Positions 36,401-64,000 of a stretch of DNA of 64,000 bases are shown here, one piece after another. This stretch comes from Paraspadella gotoi (Eukaryota > Chaetognatha): assembly GCA_051294375.1 (NCBI GenBank), contig CM119264.1, positions 20,426,248 through 20,490,247 on the forward strand, given 5' to 3'. A program made the position numbers and the translations under genes. The notes under the pieces are model-generated. The model was not told the DNA's origin. It saw nothing but the letters and a program-made list of their open reading frames with translations, and made no database searches. The stretch's first letter is position 1. Each line of letters starts with the position of its first letter.

Positions 36401-38553
36401 GTCGCATGATAGGTCCTCGAGGTAACTGAACGCGCGGGTTTTCGTGTAACTAGGTCGGAACGCGGTCGTCGGCGACGCATTCAGGAAACGCAAGTCCCGT
36501 AGTTTCTCGGGATTAGACGGCAGAAACAAGAGCCTCTCCTCACGCGCCGCGAATCTCGACACCAAAAGTTTTAAAAGTCGAGAGCCGAGAGTGCCTCGAC
36601 CCCAAACCCCGCTAAAGCGCGCAAGGTCCCAAACCCCGCTCAAGCGCTCCAGGTCCCAAACTAATCCCCGCGTCTCCGCTCCGGATTTCGCAGGAAGTCA
36701 CGTGACCCGGCGAAAAACCTACGACGATCTTCGAAAGTGAGACGCGGATGAAAACGAGAAGTATAAAAAAATATATTAAAATCGATGGGATATAAAAAGA
36801 GCATACAACAAAGAGGTTATGAAAAAATGACCTACAAAAAATAAAAAATGATACCTTTGAGATGAAATTTATTCTTGTCATTGATTCTCTATCATTTCTC
36901 TTAACTCATTATCATAATCTTTCCTTCAGATTCCTTTCATCTCAGGCCCCAGGATCAGATTTACAAATTACCGACGAATTTGAGCTTATCTCTAATATTA
37001 AATCCGGTAAATAACCCTGCCCTTATTTGATACTCCTTAACTTTACCGAAATGACCCAAACAAGTCCTCGCGCGAAAGTAAGATACTCACCAAAAAGAGG
37101 CTCGCTTACAGATCGAGGCTCGAATCCAGAACAAAGCCTCGTAAATAAACGTGGCGGGAATCCTGAACGAGGTTTCCGAGATAAGAGCCGCAGTCGCAGT
37201 AAATCAATGGAGCGATCCGCGGTGGATCGCGCCAAGGCAAGAAGGCTTTCTTCGTTGCTAAAAATATCAAGCACCACTATTTCTTGTTTTCCCTTTCCAT
37301 TTTTTCTTGTTTATCCCTTTACGGCCGCTAAACCTGCATCGCTTGTTATCTCGATGTGAATGTGTAATCTAAACGGCGATATCTACACACGAATCGGCAC
37401 CGTTACTCACGTTATCTACTCCGATGCACATTTAACAATGGACTTTTTACATATTACTTCGAATAACAGACAAAAAATCACCTCGTTACTTTCAATACAA
37501 GGCAAGTAGCATGCGTGTAATGCTCTTTTTTTATATTTACTTTTCTTTTCCCTTGTATCCTTTTTGTTTGTGAAATTTCCTGTCTTTTTCATCGTATACC
37601 TAATCTATATTGTTTTGACAGTATTCATGATCGTTTCTAAGAATATATGCTATGTGATAACATGAAGTTTATCTAAATATTTAACATGCTTTTATTGTCC
37701 TCGCTTAAGATAAGATTATTTTTTCTTTTTAATGCCAACAAACAGAAGAAAGAAATTGTACCCTGCAACCCTTATGCAGTTCTTTACACCTTTTCCCCTA
37801 AGGATGCGGACGATTTGGGATTAAGGTAAGTATACCAATTTTCATATGTCAAAACTTTCGTTTGCGTTGCACTTTTACCATTTTTAGGGCTGGAACCCAA
37901 GTGAACGTTTTGGATACAAACAACTTAGAATGGTGGAAAGGGCAGTACCAAGGAAAAACTGGGTACTTTCCAGCGTCGTACGTACAAAGGATTTATCCGG
38001 GTATGGTGAAAATTTCTTTTTTTTTAAATTTTTTTTAGAATTTTTATTTCATAATCGAAGTAAAACTGAAGCGGGATTCCATTCCAACTATTTAAAGTTT
38101 ATTAAATTTTGAAATACTAAACAAACAAACAAAAAAACAAAAAAACAGGCGAGCGTATTCTTCAAGTGACGCAGTCCATTCAGATCCAAGATGGCGACAA
38201 AAACGGACTATTACTTCGCAGAGAACAGGTGACGATTTTTAAAACGAATGCGACAATTGAGCTTGAGTTTATTTTTAGTTATTATCGTTAGATAGATGTG
38301 GGATTGTGGGTGCTTTAACCGGAAAGGGAAGCGAGGGCTCAGATGTGTTTTTTAGCTACGAATGAACTTAGTAGTACATTTATAAAGATCGGTTCTCATA
38401 TACGTACGTGGCTCTAATTTTTGCTTCTTACATTTTTTTTTGCAGATTGTCATACAAATGACAGAAGAACGCAACAGTATTGTTTTGATTAGAGCAGGCG
38501 ATAAGAGGGGAATGTGTCCCGTTAAATACCTTCAGGAGGTCGCAACTATTTGA
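3100..38553 (+). CDS. STAC-like SH3 adaptor protein (spliced; SH3-containing isoform)
   Basis: Exons that join in phase: 3100-3138, 4066-4123, 4383-4465, 4720-4885, 19068-19148, 19214-19381, 36454-36736, 37065-37236, 37746-37825, 37888-38000, 38149-38228, 38446-38553 (stop TGA). Total 1,431 nt, 476 residues. The last four exons encode two SH3 domains; the first contains ALYDY-type 'AVLYTF', the paired Trp of 'EWWKGQYQGKTGYFPASYV', then 'QRIYPGE'. The second SH3 ends 'GMCPVKYLQEV'. This order and the 'DPVY' linker motif are typical of STAC proteins, which bind and modulate voltage-gated calcium channels at the membrane. The linker is Ser/Arg-rich. The N-terminus MGAAES fits an N-myristoylation signal. 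I could not find the C1 zinc-binding domain usual for the family. SH3 exons near certain; 19-kb linker exons good; the 3-5 kb exons rest on phase agreement and could be a separate gene. Confidence 0.7.
6036..6228 (+). repeat. Dispersed repeat R1, copy near 6.1 kb
   Basis: A unit from 'agccaggtactctgggagtg' to 'ggttgtaccaatttcat'. Other copies or parts: 13523-13710 (+), about 14900-15050 (-), 17490-17577 with 18138-18185 (-, split by MITE C), 41075-41130 (+), 42416-42661 (+), 54254-54521 (-) and the tail at 7826-7868 (+). No frame is conserved. It is SINE-sized, but I see no clear polymerase III boxes. Confidence 0.75.
6429..9795 (-). CDS. Unrecognised type II single-pass membrane protein (seven exons)
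   Basis: Exons, in transcript order on the minus strand: 9795-9076, 8997-8868, 8816-8770, 8092-7982, 7809-7629, 6793-6617 and 6574-6429 (stop TAG). Total 1,512 nt, 503 residues, all phases agree. The start ATG has context ACCAGATGG. Residues about 31-49 form one hydrophobic span ('TIALLFLVCLLGFSLVF') after a Pro-rich N-terminus, with no cleavable-signal features, suggesting N-in/C-out or ER-lumenal topology. A Lys/Arg-rich stretch ends exon 1 ('KARRKRDVR'), followed by helical acidic segments. The last two exons are beta-rich, and two parts look alike: 'GEVILLGESLASGVNDASI' and 'GEAVVLSASLIQGTITHASI'. I do not recognise the family and propose no function. The intron between the last two exons would be only 42 nt. 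Confidence 0.6.
6814..7400. mobile_element. Palindromic TA-flanked MITE, copy A
   Basis: Ends AGGCGTAGTAAAA and its complement; TA at 6812-6813 and 7401-7402. Most of the 587 bp is self-complementary, with a central pair 'aagtgggtcaaaaatt' and 'aatttttaacccactta'. It lies in an intron of the minus-strand gene. No coding. Confidence 0.8.
8108..8580 (+). repeat. tRNA-derived SINE, two tandem related units
   Basis: Two units of about 220-250 bases (about 8108-8325 and 8326-8580) share 'cataatagc[gc/ac]actgggc', 'gaacccaatggtc' and 'aagttccggaaag'. Each carries an A-box-like TAGCGCACTGG and a B-box-like GGGTTCTATCCC or GGGTTCTAGCCC, as in tRNA promoters. It lies in an intron of the minus-strand gene. 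I see no full tRNA fold. Confidence 0.6.
10133..11000 (+). repeat. Dispersed repeat R2, about 0.9 kb
   Basis: Begins 'gtttgagcaaacaatgtcgg' and ends near 'gtcgggatctgctg'. The inside has TTAATTAA-rich sequence, 'ttttttccatttaaactcat' blocks and a GGACGGAC-type minisatellite (10802-10860). Other copies: 15128-16019, 26126-26960 and, rearranged, 29590-31294. Complete copies start GTCGGATCTGC and end with its complement GCAGATCCGAC, so the family may have short inverted ends. Confidence 0.7.
11397..12345. mobile_element. TA-flanked DNA element, 949 bp (Tc1/mariner-type ends)
   Basis: Inverted ends CACTGCGGCGCAAAAAAAG (left) and its complement at 12325-12345, extending to about 28 bases with mismatches. 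It is bounded by TA at 11395-11396 and 12346-12347. The interior is AT-rich with no transposase frame, so it is nonautonomous or decayed. A short related stretch, 'cactgcggcgcaac', occurs near 6,391. Confidence 0.8.
12348..15127. other. AT-rich intronic sequence with R1 copies
   Basis: Contains R1 copies at 13523-13710 (+) and about 14900-15050 (-) and purine-rich tracts (about 12880-12950 and 13720-13880). No exon found, including no C1-domain exon. Confidence 0.4.
15128..16019 (+). repeat. Dispersed repeat R2, second copy
   Basis: Same order of blocks as 10133-11000, ending 'gggatctgctgataagcaga'. The GGAC minisatellite at 15742-15782 is shorter. Confidence 0.7.
16203..16798. mobile_element. 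Palindromic TA-flanked MITE, copy B
   Basis: Same family as 6814-7400: begins AGGCGTAGTAAA, ends CTACGCTC, TA on both sides. It carries the same internal segments ('ccatatttatactagtacta', 'acagttttttctaagatttt'). Confidence 0.8.
17579..18135. mobile_element. Palindromic MITE, copy C, inside another repeat
   Basis: Same family in opposite orientation to copy B (begins GAGCGTAG, ends CTACGCCT). It interrupts a minus-strand copy of the dispersed repeat that carries 'gactttggacag' and 'ggtggtttaatgcctccatc', so it inserted after that repeat. The left flank is TA; the right flank is CA, probably mutated. Confidence 0.75.
19068..19381 (+). CDS. Linker exons of the STAC-like gene (DPVY motif)
   Basis: Two exons, 19068-19148 and 19214-19381, both phase 1 to phase 1, separated by a 65-base intron that starts directly as a (GA)n tract. 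The first opens with 'DPVYALLQSASETRD', matching the conserved VDPVYETLR-type motif between the C1 and SH3 parts of STAC proteins. The second is acidic then Ala/Pro-rich ('DGSFDDSEEGSISG', 'PRLPPGADSAVAPAAPQ'), as expected for a disordered linker. GC content is much higher than the surroundings. The exon ending at 19381 can join in phase either to the terminal exon at 31835 or to the exon at 36454. Confidence 0.8.
19149..19186 (+). repeat. (GA)n microsatellite starting at a STAC-like 5' splice site
   Basis: Exon 19068-19148 ends ...CCAG and the intron begins GTGAGAGAGA, followed by about 18 GA units. The whole intron is 65 bases, so the repeat makes up over half of it. Confidence 0.9.
20100..20376 (+). 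repeat. Left LTR
   Basis: It matches 25780-26100 almost base for base, including 'ggcttgtctctcttggcttc' and the 3' end with an AATAAA-like 'caataaaact'. It lacks a segment of about 45 bases carried by the right copy after 'cttccctgagga'. Its boundaries are inverted CAACGAAG/CTTCGTTG. The primer-binding site starts at the next base. Confidence 0.85.
20933..22360 (+). pseudogene. Broken gag-like frames of the LTR element
   Basis: Plus-strand frames at 20933-21166, 21078-21482, 21479-21664 and on to about 22360 overlap in the way expected of one protein split by frameshifts. The product would be Lys/Glu/Asn-rich, with no retroviral zinc knuckle. Its C-terminal half has repeated QT motifs ('EMQTDA', 'STQTDN', 'NIQTED') and a 39-bp tandem repeat at about 22045-22165 encoding further 'ATQTDE' units. 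No protease or polymerase motif was seen. By position it is gag-like; the family is unknown. Confidence 0.5.
22369..24379 (-). mobile_element. hAT-like DNA transposon nested in the LTR element (2,011 bp)
   Basis: Terminal inverted repeats begin TAGACACATTTTTTTCCGC. They match for about 78 bases, with similarity continuing to about 128 bases (22369-22496 and 24253-24379). The target duplication GTATTTAT lies at 22361-22368 and 24380-24387; length 8 and the pattern nTnnnnAn are the hAT signature. Minus-strand frames inside are transposase-like remnants. The insertion splits the internal frame of the host retroelement, so it is younger than that element. Confidence 0.9.
22762..24080 (-). pseudogene. 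Degenerate transposase-like frames in the hAT-like element
   Basis: Minus-strand frames 24080-23808, 23586-23362, 23446-23138 and 22998-22762 lie in order. The first ends 'ELINLWQLGDARIPLLHLKT'; the last has 'LNDAAERVVKFASDYNGSIT' and 'MLQGFEEHRRSHP'. From general knowledge these resemble a family of long uncharacterised invertebrate proteins often found with hAT-like ends. The frames are interrupted, so the copy is probably inactive. Confidence 0.55.
25135..25542 (+). pseudogene. Downstream open frame of the LTR element
   Basis: A 135-codon plus-strand frame between the nested hAT-like element and the right LTR, rich in Lys, Gln, Asn and Ile. I recognise no domain. It may be the continuation of the same internal protein after the insertion, or chance coding in A-rich sequence. 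Confidence 0.3.
25780..26100 (+). repeat. Right LTR
   Basis: Second copy of the LTR, preceded by the polypurine tract and followed at once by the CTAG target duplication. It carries the 45-base segment missing from the left LTR, so the two LTRs have diverged by at least one indel and a few substitutions. Confidence 0.85.
26126..26960 (+). repeat. Dispersed repeat R2, third copy, with an internal minisatellite
   Basis: Starts 'aagtttgagcaaacaatgtc'. It contains a TTAATTAA-rich stretch, a CT microsatellite and, at about 26404-26580, roughly ten units of 'caacttgcatcatttttt' (16-18 bp). It lacks the usual 3' end after the 'gggacggatgacgg' minisatellite. It directly abuts the LTR element. Confidence 0.65.
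27000..29000 (-). repeat. Inverted copy of the composite GA-microsatellite and minisatellite repeat
   Basis: Minisatellite units 'gatgcgatgataaccaatat' at about 27010-27212, then GA tracts at 27241-27298, 28062-28082, 28150-28235, 28294-28395 and 28734-28768. Between them lie copies of 'gcggaataaatggcgataat' and 'agatgtaaatttgggatttt'. It mirrors 1-1350. A decayed minisatellite copy also lies at about 60215-60330. Confidence 0.8.
29210..29610 (+). repeat. Dispersed repeat shared with 60.35-60.73 kb
   Basis: Shared blocks include 'aatgagt(-)actataat', 'ctatttcaag', 'cgcacac' and a GACGAC-rich 3' part ending in 'cctgacccggcttcgcc', which has a counterpart ('cctgaactggcttac') near 60705. Same orientation in both places. 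Function unknown. Confidence 0.6.
29590..31294 (+). repeat. Rearranged R2 copies with CT microsatellites
   Basis: Two partial R2 bodies ('ttttttccatttaaactcat' blocks at about 29715 and 30805) surround CT tracts at 30243-30302 and 30383-30443. The 3' end 'gggatctgctgataagcaga' lies at 31266-31285. The GGAC minisatellite is at 31105-31152. Confidence 0.65.
31835..32283 (+). CDS. Alternative terminal exon of the STAC-like gene (no SH3)
   Basis: The acceptor 'gtacccacag' at 31834 opens a phase-1 exon that reads 149 codons to TGA at 32281-32283; no credible donor lies before the stop. The product is Pro/Ala-rich with a Lys block ('GTPDKKKKFAFTFGRNKKKK') and ends 'RRLSRQKTLSDE', with two possible basophilic phosphorylation sites. 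An AATAAA hexamer lies near 32,404. Joined to the five upstream exons plus 19214-19381 it would give a 347-residue protein lacking both SH3 domains. Coding on this strand is supported by the phase match with the preceding exon and by the GC contrast. It could instead be the 3' end of a separate gene if the SH3 exons belong to another transcript. Confidence 0.65.
33110..33338 (+). other. Candidate exon or small gene fragment, unassigned
   Basis: Two plus-strand frames are open over a GC-richer patch; one starts at 33135 with 'MSRIHELILIKRRTSQRVW' and runs to a stop at 33338. A donor-like CTC|GTAAAT lies near 33252. An acceptor at about 33121 would be phase-compatible with the exon ending at 19381, so it could be an optional exon of the STAC-like gene. 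No domain recognised. Confidence 0.2.
35506..35664 (+). other. Candidate exon, unassigned
   Basis: Open plus-strand stretch 'LVYERLLDFYRLTEVPTF...' after a long T tract with AG, ending at CAG|GTTTTT. The surroundings are AT-rich intron of the STAC-like gene. Splice signals are modest and no family is recognised. Confidence 0.15.
36454..37236 (+). CDS. Ser/Arg-rich linker exons before the SH3 domains
   Basis: Exon 36454-36736 has acceptor 'ttttcgtgtaactag' and donor GTGAGA, phase 1 to 2. It encodes a basic Ser/Arg-rich stretch with a local repeat ('PLKRARSQT' then 'PLKRSRSQT') and ends 'RRKTYDDLRK'. Exon 37065-37236 (acceptor uncertain; 37098 also fits the phase) encodes 'SKSMERSAVDRAK' and would end at AAG|GCAAGA, a GC-AG type donor. 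That is the only donor I see giving phase 0 into the first SH3 exon. The first exon is well supported; the second is less so. Confidence 0.6.
37746..38553 (+). CDS. Tandem SH3 exons of the STAC-like gene
   Basis: Four exons with clean acceptor and donor sites: 37746-37825 (phase 0 to 2), 37888-38000 (2 to 1), 38149-38228 (1 to 0) and 38446-38553 ending in TGA. They read through without a stop. The first SH3 shows the ALYxF start, the acidic RT-loop 'KDADDLGL', the n-Src/WW segment 'NNLEWWKGQ' and the 'GYFPASYV' 3-10 helix region. The second SH3 is shorter and lacks the WW pair, as in vertebrate STAC1-3. It ends five residues after 'KYLQ', close to where STAC proteins end. This is the most secure coding block in the left half of the window. 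Confidence 0.95.
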
Positions 38554-39979
38554 CGTTTGTTTTCCTATCCCATTTTTAAAGATTTCTTTATAATCCCAAT
38601 GCTTGACGCAAAAAATTAAAGGTTAATGTCAGATTTGTTTTCAACTATGATAAAAAAATATTTGTTTTAAGCTAACTGGCTGGACGCTGTTTTTTGTCGT
38701 AATCAGTGCAGTAGCTATGCGTCGTAATGTTGTGTGCTGTGAGACCTTTCTACATTTCCGCCCAAAATACAATTACAAAAAAAAAGCAAACAAAGGAAAA
38801 CAAGTCCCTGAAATCGTCCCTCTTTGCTATCCTCTTTATTTGTTGTTGATAACAGTTTTGCTCGTGAATGTAGTCCTTTGAATTTTTATTTCGTTATAGC
38901 ATCAAAGAGATTCTTTAGTTGCCAAAACTTAAGTATGGTATTAGAGATTAAATACATTAATATTCTAATTCATAGAAAAGCTTAGATGACGATGTAACAT
39001 CACAATTCCGAACAAAATTTGTCACTTTTTTCTTACAAATCCACACCGATTTATAGTTTTCCTTGGTTTTGGTGCACAGTTACTATTTAAATCTACAATC
39101 ATTTATAACGAAACAAAGTAATTTCGATTTTACGGACGCGAAAAAGGCCTTATTAAGCTTCTTCTTTTTTATTGAATCTCTTTGGCATTTTTAAATAAGA
39201 AATTGAGTTGCCACAGACAAGGGAATAGATTGAAAAGACGTCATCATCGTTGTCAGAAAGTCGCTGTGACTCTTGTCTGCTTATTATGTAAAAAATTATT
39301 TATGACTGGCGCTCGTCCACCCGACTAACGCAAGTCAAATTGAAATTTACTCGGTTTTAAGTATTATTGGAATGAAACTTGCTGTTTTATCATTTATTTA
39401 TTTATTTGTGACATGTTCGTTTCTCTATTACATGGTAATAAAAGAAATCAAACAAATCTTGTGTTTATAGCTATATTAATATTGGCTATCTATTGTATTC
39501 GTTGTTGAACTTCATTAGGTAGTTAGCTATGTAAAGTAAATTAGAATCGATGTGACATTTGAGGGTATAAAACAAAACCGAACTCGAGACGGCCAAAGTT
39601 TCAACGCGGATGGCGGAATACGTATGTATTCTTTGGTTATAAAAATTTCATATTTTGCCATAATATAAGAAGCATAAAATAATAAAAATTTAAATAACGA
39701 CTTCCCTATTTTGACTCGTATTCGACGACTTGTGGATTCTATTTGTATATTATGTATAATGAATAATAATTTTGCTAAATTGGGTCAAAGACCCATCAAT
39801 AACTGGCAAAGAAGTAAAAGAAAAAATAACTTAAATAGCGATACGTAACTATATACGATACCTGTTCTATAAGAAAAACGAAAAGAATAAAAAGAAATGA
39901 AATGAAAGAAATAAAAGAAATGAAAAATTTAAAAATAATTTTCTTTTTGTTTAAATAATTTTTTTCTGTCTTTGACAAG

Positions 39980-40420
39980 CTCTTTTATTTCTCATTTCTT
40001 CGAGGAAAATAACTGAACTTTGTCTTCGGTTGTTCGAAGCAAAAGACGACGGCGTTTTCGATTCACTTGTTCGTCCTCGTGGGATCGATTTGACGCGAAT
40101 ATTAATGAATTCAAAAATGTGGATTCTCCCTCTGCTCTGTCGTGCCCGCTACGCAGAACGCACGACTCGATACGCGGTCAGCCGCTCCGCTCTTCAAAAC
40201 ATTCTTTGCTAATGGAAAACTAACTGTAATTTCGAGAGTCTGGAGTGGAAGCTATCGAAACAAAAAAACTTTTAGTGGCCGAGTGATGGGAGAATTCATT
40301 AAAGTCGTTGATGGAGTTGTTCTTTTTGTGAATGTTGCTTCTTTCTTTCTAAGAAACAACCGAGAAATTTCTTCCTTCACAAAATTTACCACTTTGAGTT
40401 GATTAATGATCGTTTGGACA
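39980..40420 (+). other. GC-richer island with three overlapping short frames
   Basis: Frames at 40020-40223, 40030-40212 and 40142-40402 overlap on the plus strand, so at most one is coding. The last contains 'GEFIKVVDGVVLFVNVASF'. No conserved motif, no linked exon found. Possibly a promoter/first exon or gene relic between the two main genes. Confidence 0.15.
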
Positions 40421-42227
40421 TCAAGAACACATCAACATATTCGATAAGAACGCCGTGGTCGAGCTTTTCCTGTCTAAAAACTTATTTTTGTTTATCTCTC
40501 TCTATCTCTCTCTCTCTCTTTTTCTTTTTCTTTTTCTTTTTCTTTTTCTTTCCCTCTTTCCCTCCCTCCCATCTCTTCCTATCTCTTTTCATTTCTCCCT
40601 GTATAAAGACTATCTTTCCGTCTTTCTAAAATGAGTGATGATGAATTTCTTCAAATCCTTCCCATTTTATCTCGATTTAAAGCGATTTTTTTTTAAATCA
40701 AAATTCGTCTCAAATATTTGGTTTATTTTTGAGCGTTGCGAACATTTTTTTCACCTCATAGTTTATGAATAATATATAAAATTTATAAGGTCCGTACTTC
40801 AAGCTTCACTCATGTACAAAAAAAATCCCCCACTTTATAACTTTAAATTCCAGATGACCAATGAGAATACTTTTAAGAAAAAATTATATTTAAAAAAATG
40901 ATTGATATGTATATATTTTATTAAAATCAGTCAAATAATTTAAGATATATGATTTTTTAAACTGGAGTTTTCCAAAAAAAGATGGGAAAATGTAATTAAT
41001 TCTAAAGCTTTTAGTGCATTTTTTTTCATTTTAAGCAACTACAACTACAAGTACAAGGAATAAAAAATATAAAGCCAGGGGCAAGATACCTTATTTATTA
41101 AATGAATGTATACCAATTTCATACTTAGTGTCAATAAATCTAATAGTACAGATACAAATGTAGATTATTTAGAGAAATAAATTTAAGCAAAAAACTACAA
41201 AGTCAGGGTTATATATTTAAGGACTTAAGAAAAATGGGAAATAAATTTTTCAATAATTATAAGGAACTAATAAAAAAAATATAATGTTATTTTTGTTAAT
41301 CTATTTTCAAAAAAGATTATACATGATAGTTCCTAGAAAAAAGAATAAGGAAAAAATAACAACATTAAACCACTAAATAATAATAATAATAATACTAACA
41401 TCAACCATATTATTTAAATAACTTATTTAACTGATTTCATACTTTGATTTAACTAATTTTTAACTTTTTCTAATTAACTTAATGTTAACTTTACATTAAC
41501 ATACCATTAATTATTTAACTTATTATTTAACCAATATTTAACTTATTTAAATTATTTACAATTTACAAATTATTACAAAACCTTAATAAATTTCTCTTAA
41601 ATTAATAATACTGTGATGCCAGAGCTTTGGTCTGTTAAAGATAAACATTCAAAATTTACCTTTAAAATATAAGATATATACCTGGATATTGGGATTAAAG
41701 AGCCGAAATCCATGAAGGGTATAGGTTCACAACTGATGACCTTCCCATTGTATAAACATAAAAGATAAAAAATATTCAAAAAAGAAATAATTAAAAAGTA
41801 GAATAAAGTATTTAAAGTATTTTAAAATTATATCATGACATAAAGGTGCCCCTATAGACCTTTCCCCAGTATGTATCCCTATCAGAACATACAATTCTAC
41901 ATGGTAGTCTTATCCCTATTGGTAAAAAAATCATATATAACGTTGGTCCCCCCTCAAAAAATTATCCATTCCCACCCCTTTCTGTTCAGCCTCTTAGATA
42001 TTATGATTTTTCATTAATGACTTTCTAAATGATGTGTGATATCTATTAGGACAGATAGTAATCTTACCTTGTGTTGTATAGATGCTCCCTCTATTTCCAG
42101 AAGACAACACTGACTTCCCCTTCCCAAATTGAATTATTAGATAAATAAAACATTTTTAAAAAAGAAAGCAATATTAAATAATATAGATTAAATACTTTGT
42201 GATGTAAACCTTTCTTTTTCGTTGCGT

Positions 42228-42293
42228 TAATTAGAAGAGTTTGAAATTATTGTCAATACATTCGTTGACAATAATTTCAAACTCTTCTAATTA
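42228..42293. repeat. Perfect 29-bp inverted repeat (hairpin)
   Basis: Arms 42228-42256 and 42265-42293 are exact complements separated by the 8-base loop TACATTCG. 'tagattaaatact' occurs directly repeated on both sides (about 42184 and 42292), which suggests an inserted foldback unit. Confidence 0.8.
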
Positions 42294-42415
42294 GATTAAA
42301 TACTAAATCCTGCATAAAAATATTAAAATATAAAAATAGAAAATAGTGAAACAAGTAATTTGCAAATTTTCATAAAATTCAGCTCCTTGTATTTTGATGC
42401 TGGTGCGAAGTACCC

Positions 42416-42661
42416 GATCTAATACTTAAGGGAGTGGTCTTTTCATACAATTGAAACATTTTTTGAAATATTATACCACTTCATTGATAGAGAAGCCAGG
42501 TACTCTGGGAGTGAATAAACGAGACTGTAAGAGAATATTGATTGAAAGCTTGCTATCTCATTATCTTGTAAGTGTGATGGAGGCCTTAAACCACCAAAGG
42601 GGCAAAATAGCTTACTTATTAAATGAATGGATAATTTTTATATTGGTTGTACCAATTTCAT
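42416..42661 (+). repeat. Dispersed repeat R1, longest plus-strand copy
   Basis: Starts 'gatctaatacttaaggg' and includes a 5' part shared only with the inverted copy at 54254-54521, then the common body and the terminal 'ggttgtaccaatttcat'. The two copies define a full unit of about 250-270 bases. Confidence 0.75.
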
Positions 42662-43445
42662 AAGAAAAAAGATCAGAGTTTTTTTATGTTTTGCTTTACT
42701 ATAGAGTACTTAACTTTAAAAAAATACTGCTTTTAAAAGGATAGCCCGATTTGTAAAAAAATTATACCGAATTTTTTTAAAAATAAAAGTATACAGGATG
42801 TTATATAAAGGCTGATATAAAGTTGCGCGGTTTTTTTGCACATGACTCTACTATTACGTGAAAAAAACACCGATTTTGACGTTTGAAATTTTTTTTCCAA
42901 GCGGGATTAAAATCAAATGCTAAGAAGCAAGAATAAATGTTTTAAAAACTATTTTGGGGATTCAAAAACACGAAGCAGGAATATTGATTATAATTTGAAT
43001 TGTATTTTATTATACAATTTAGCTTTTTTTGTAAATATTATTTAAAGTTCAACGGTTCGAAAATAACAACATAATTATTTTTATGTTTTTCGTGAATTAT
43101 TTCGATAAAGTCTCGTTGAACATTTGAAAAATAAGTCAACTCACAGAAAAAATCATAAATCAATGACACATATTCTCTTAGAAAGAATGAAATGAGTTCG
43201 TTGCTCTAATTTTCGGTTTAATTCGGAACTTAAATTCTAGCTCTTGTACATTCAATTAAGTGGGGGTGGATTGGCGGTCACTGTCGCCGTCTCTGCCGAT
43301 CATTGGATGATTCATCTTCTTCAACGACAATAATTTCTGAACAGAATCGCGTTACGATTCCCGTTTCAGCAAAAAAATAATCGTTCACGAATGGAGACAA
43401 TCAAATTAATACCTACTGCCAGCAGAGACAGTGCTTGTGCGCTAG

Positions 43446-43519
<74 letters not shown>

Positions 43520-43647
43520 GAAGAGTCGCATCGTTCACGAACTTCCGTGCTGAGAAACTTTTTTTTTCCCATTTTTTATTAGCCCAACGAGGATTTTTGA
43601 AACAAATTTTTTTAACCGTCGTTTATTCTTTTGCGAGTATAGTTTAA

Positions 43648-64000
<20,353 letters not shown>

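Larger units (their letters stand above)
32284..36453. other. AT-rich intronic sequence of the STAC-like gene
   Basis: Apart from the two candidate exons described at 33110-33338 and 35506-35664 and a poly(A) signal near 32,404, I see no gene, RNA or named repeat. Confidence 0.5.
38554..43647. other. Region between the STAC-like and TRPC-like genes
   Basis: Holds the 3' flank of the STAC-like gene, the GC-richer island near 40 kb, a CT/CTTTTT tract (40497-40560), R1 copies at 41.1 and 42.4 kb, the 42.23-kb hairpin and a GA tract (43449-43518) just upstream of the TRPC start. No further gene is supported. Confidence 0.5.

Overview
The window is metazoan nuclear DNA: AT-rich, with small exons bounded by GT-AG introns, dense (GA)n/(CT)n microsatellites and many nested mobile elements. 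The gene content is animal-specific (a STAC-family SH3 adaptor and a TRPC-type cation channel). There are no bacterial-style operons. I cannot name the species; an invertebrate with a repeat-rich genome fits best. Most of the sequence is intron or repeat, and nearly all long open frames through GA/CT tracts are artefacts.

Three genes are supported by exon chains whose splice phases agree. (1) Plus strand, about 3.1-38.6 kb: a STAC-like gene. The tandem SH3 exons at 37,746-38,553 are secure. The DPVY-motif linker exons at 19,068-19,381 are good. Four 5' exons at 3,100-4,885 join in phase but are less certain. An exon at 31,835-32,283 ends in a stop and gives an alternative C-terminus without SH3 domains. 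(2) Minus strand, 9,795-6,429: a seven-exon gene for a predicted single-pass type II membrane protein of 503 residues that I do not recognise. It would lie inside the large intron of gene 1. (3) Plus strand, from 43,648 off the right edge: a TRPC-like channel with eleven clean exons (ankyrin region, TRP_2-like region, S1, S2). Three further exons (S3, S4, S5 region) carry single-base frame breaks.

Mobile DNA fills the rest. At 20,096-26,104 is an LTR retrotransposon with LTR ends CAACGAAG...CTTCGTTG, a CTAG target duplication, a TGG-type primer site and a polypurine tract. A 2,011-bp hAT-like transposon (8-bp duplication GTATTTAT) is nested inside it. At 46,173-50,265 is a 4.1-kb TTAA-flanked element in a TRPC intron. 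Two inverted 0.7-kb elements, each with its own 8-bp duplication, are inserted in it and form a 1.6-kb palindrome. A related copy at about 55.0-57.85 kb lacks both insertions and serves as an internal empty-site control. Further elements are a 949-bp TA-flanked element (11,397-12,345), three palindromic TA-flanked MITEs (6.8, 16.2 and 17.6 kb), a tandem tRNA-derived SINE (8.1-8.6 kb), a roughly 200-270-bp dispersed family, a roughly 0.9-kb dispersed family, and a composite of CT microsatellite plus 'TGATTATCATCGCATCAA' minisatellite present in opposite orientations at 0-1.35 kb and 27.0-29.0 kb.

Two of the genes touch calcium signalling (STAC proteins act on voltage-gated calcium channels; TRPC is a calcium-permeable channel). 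Their proximity alone is not evidence of a shared pathway.
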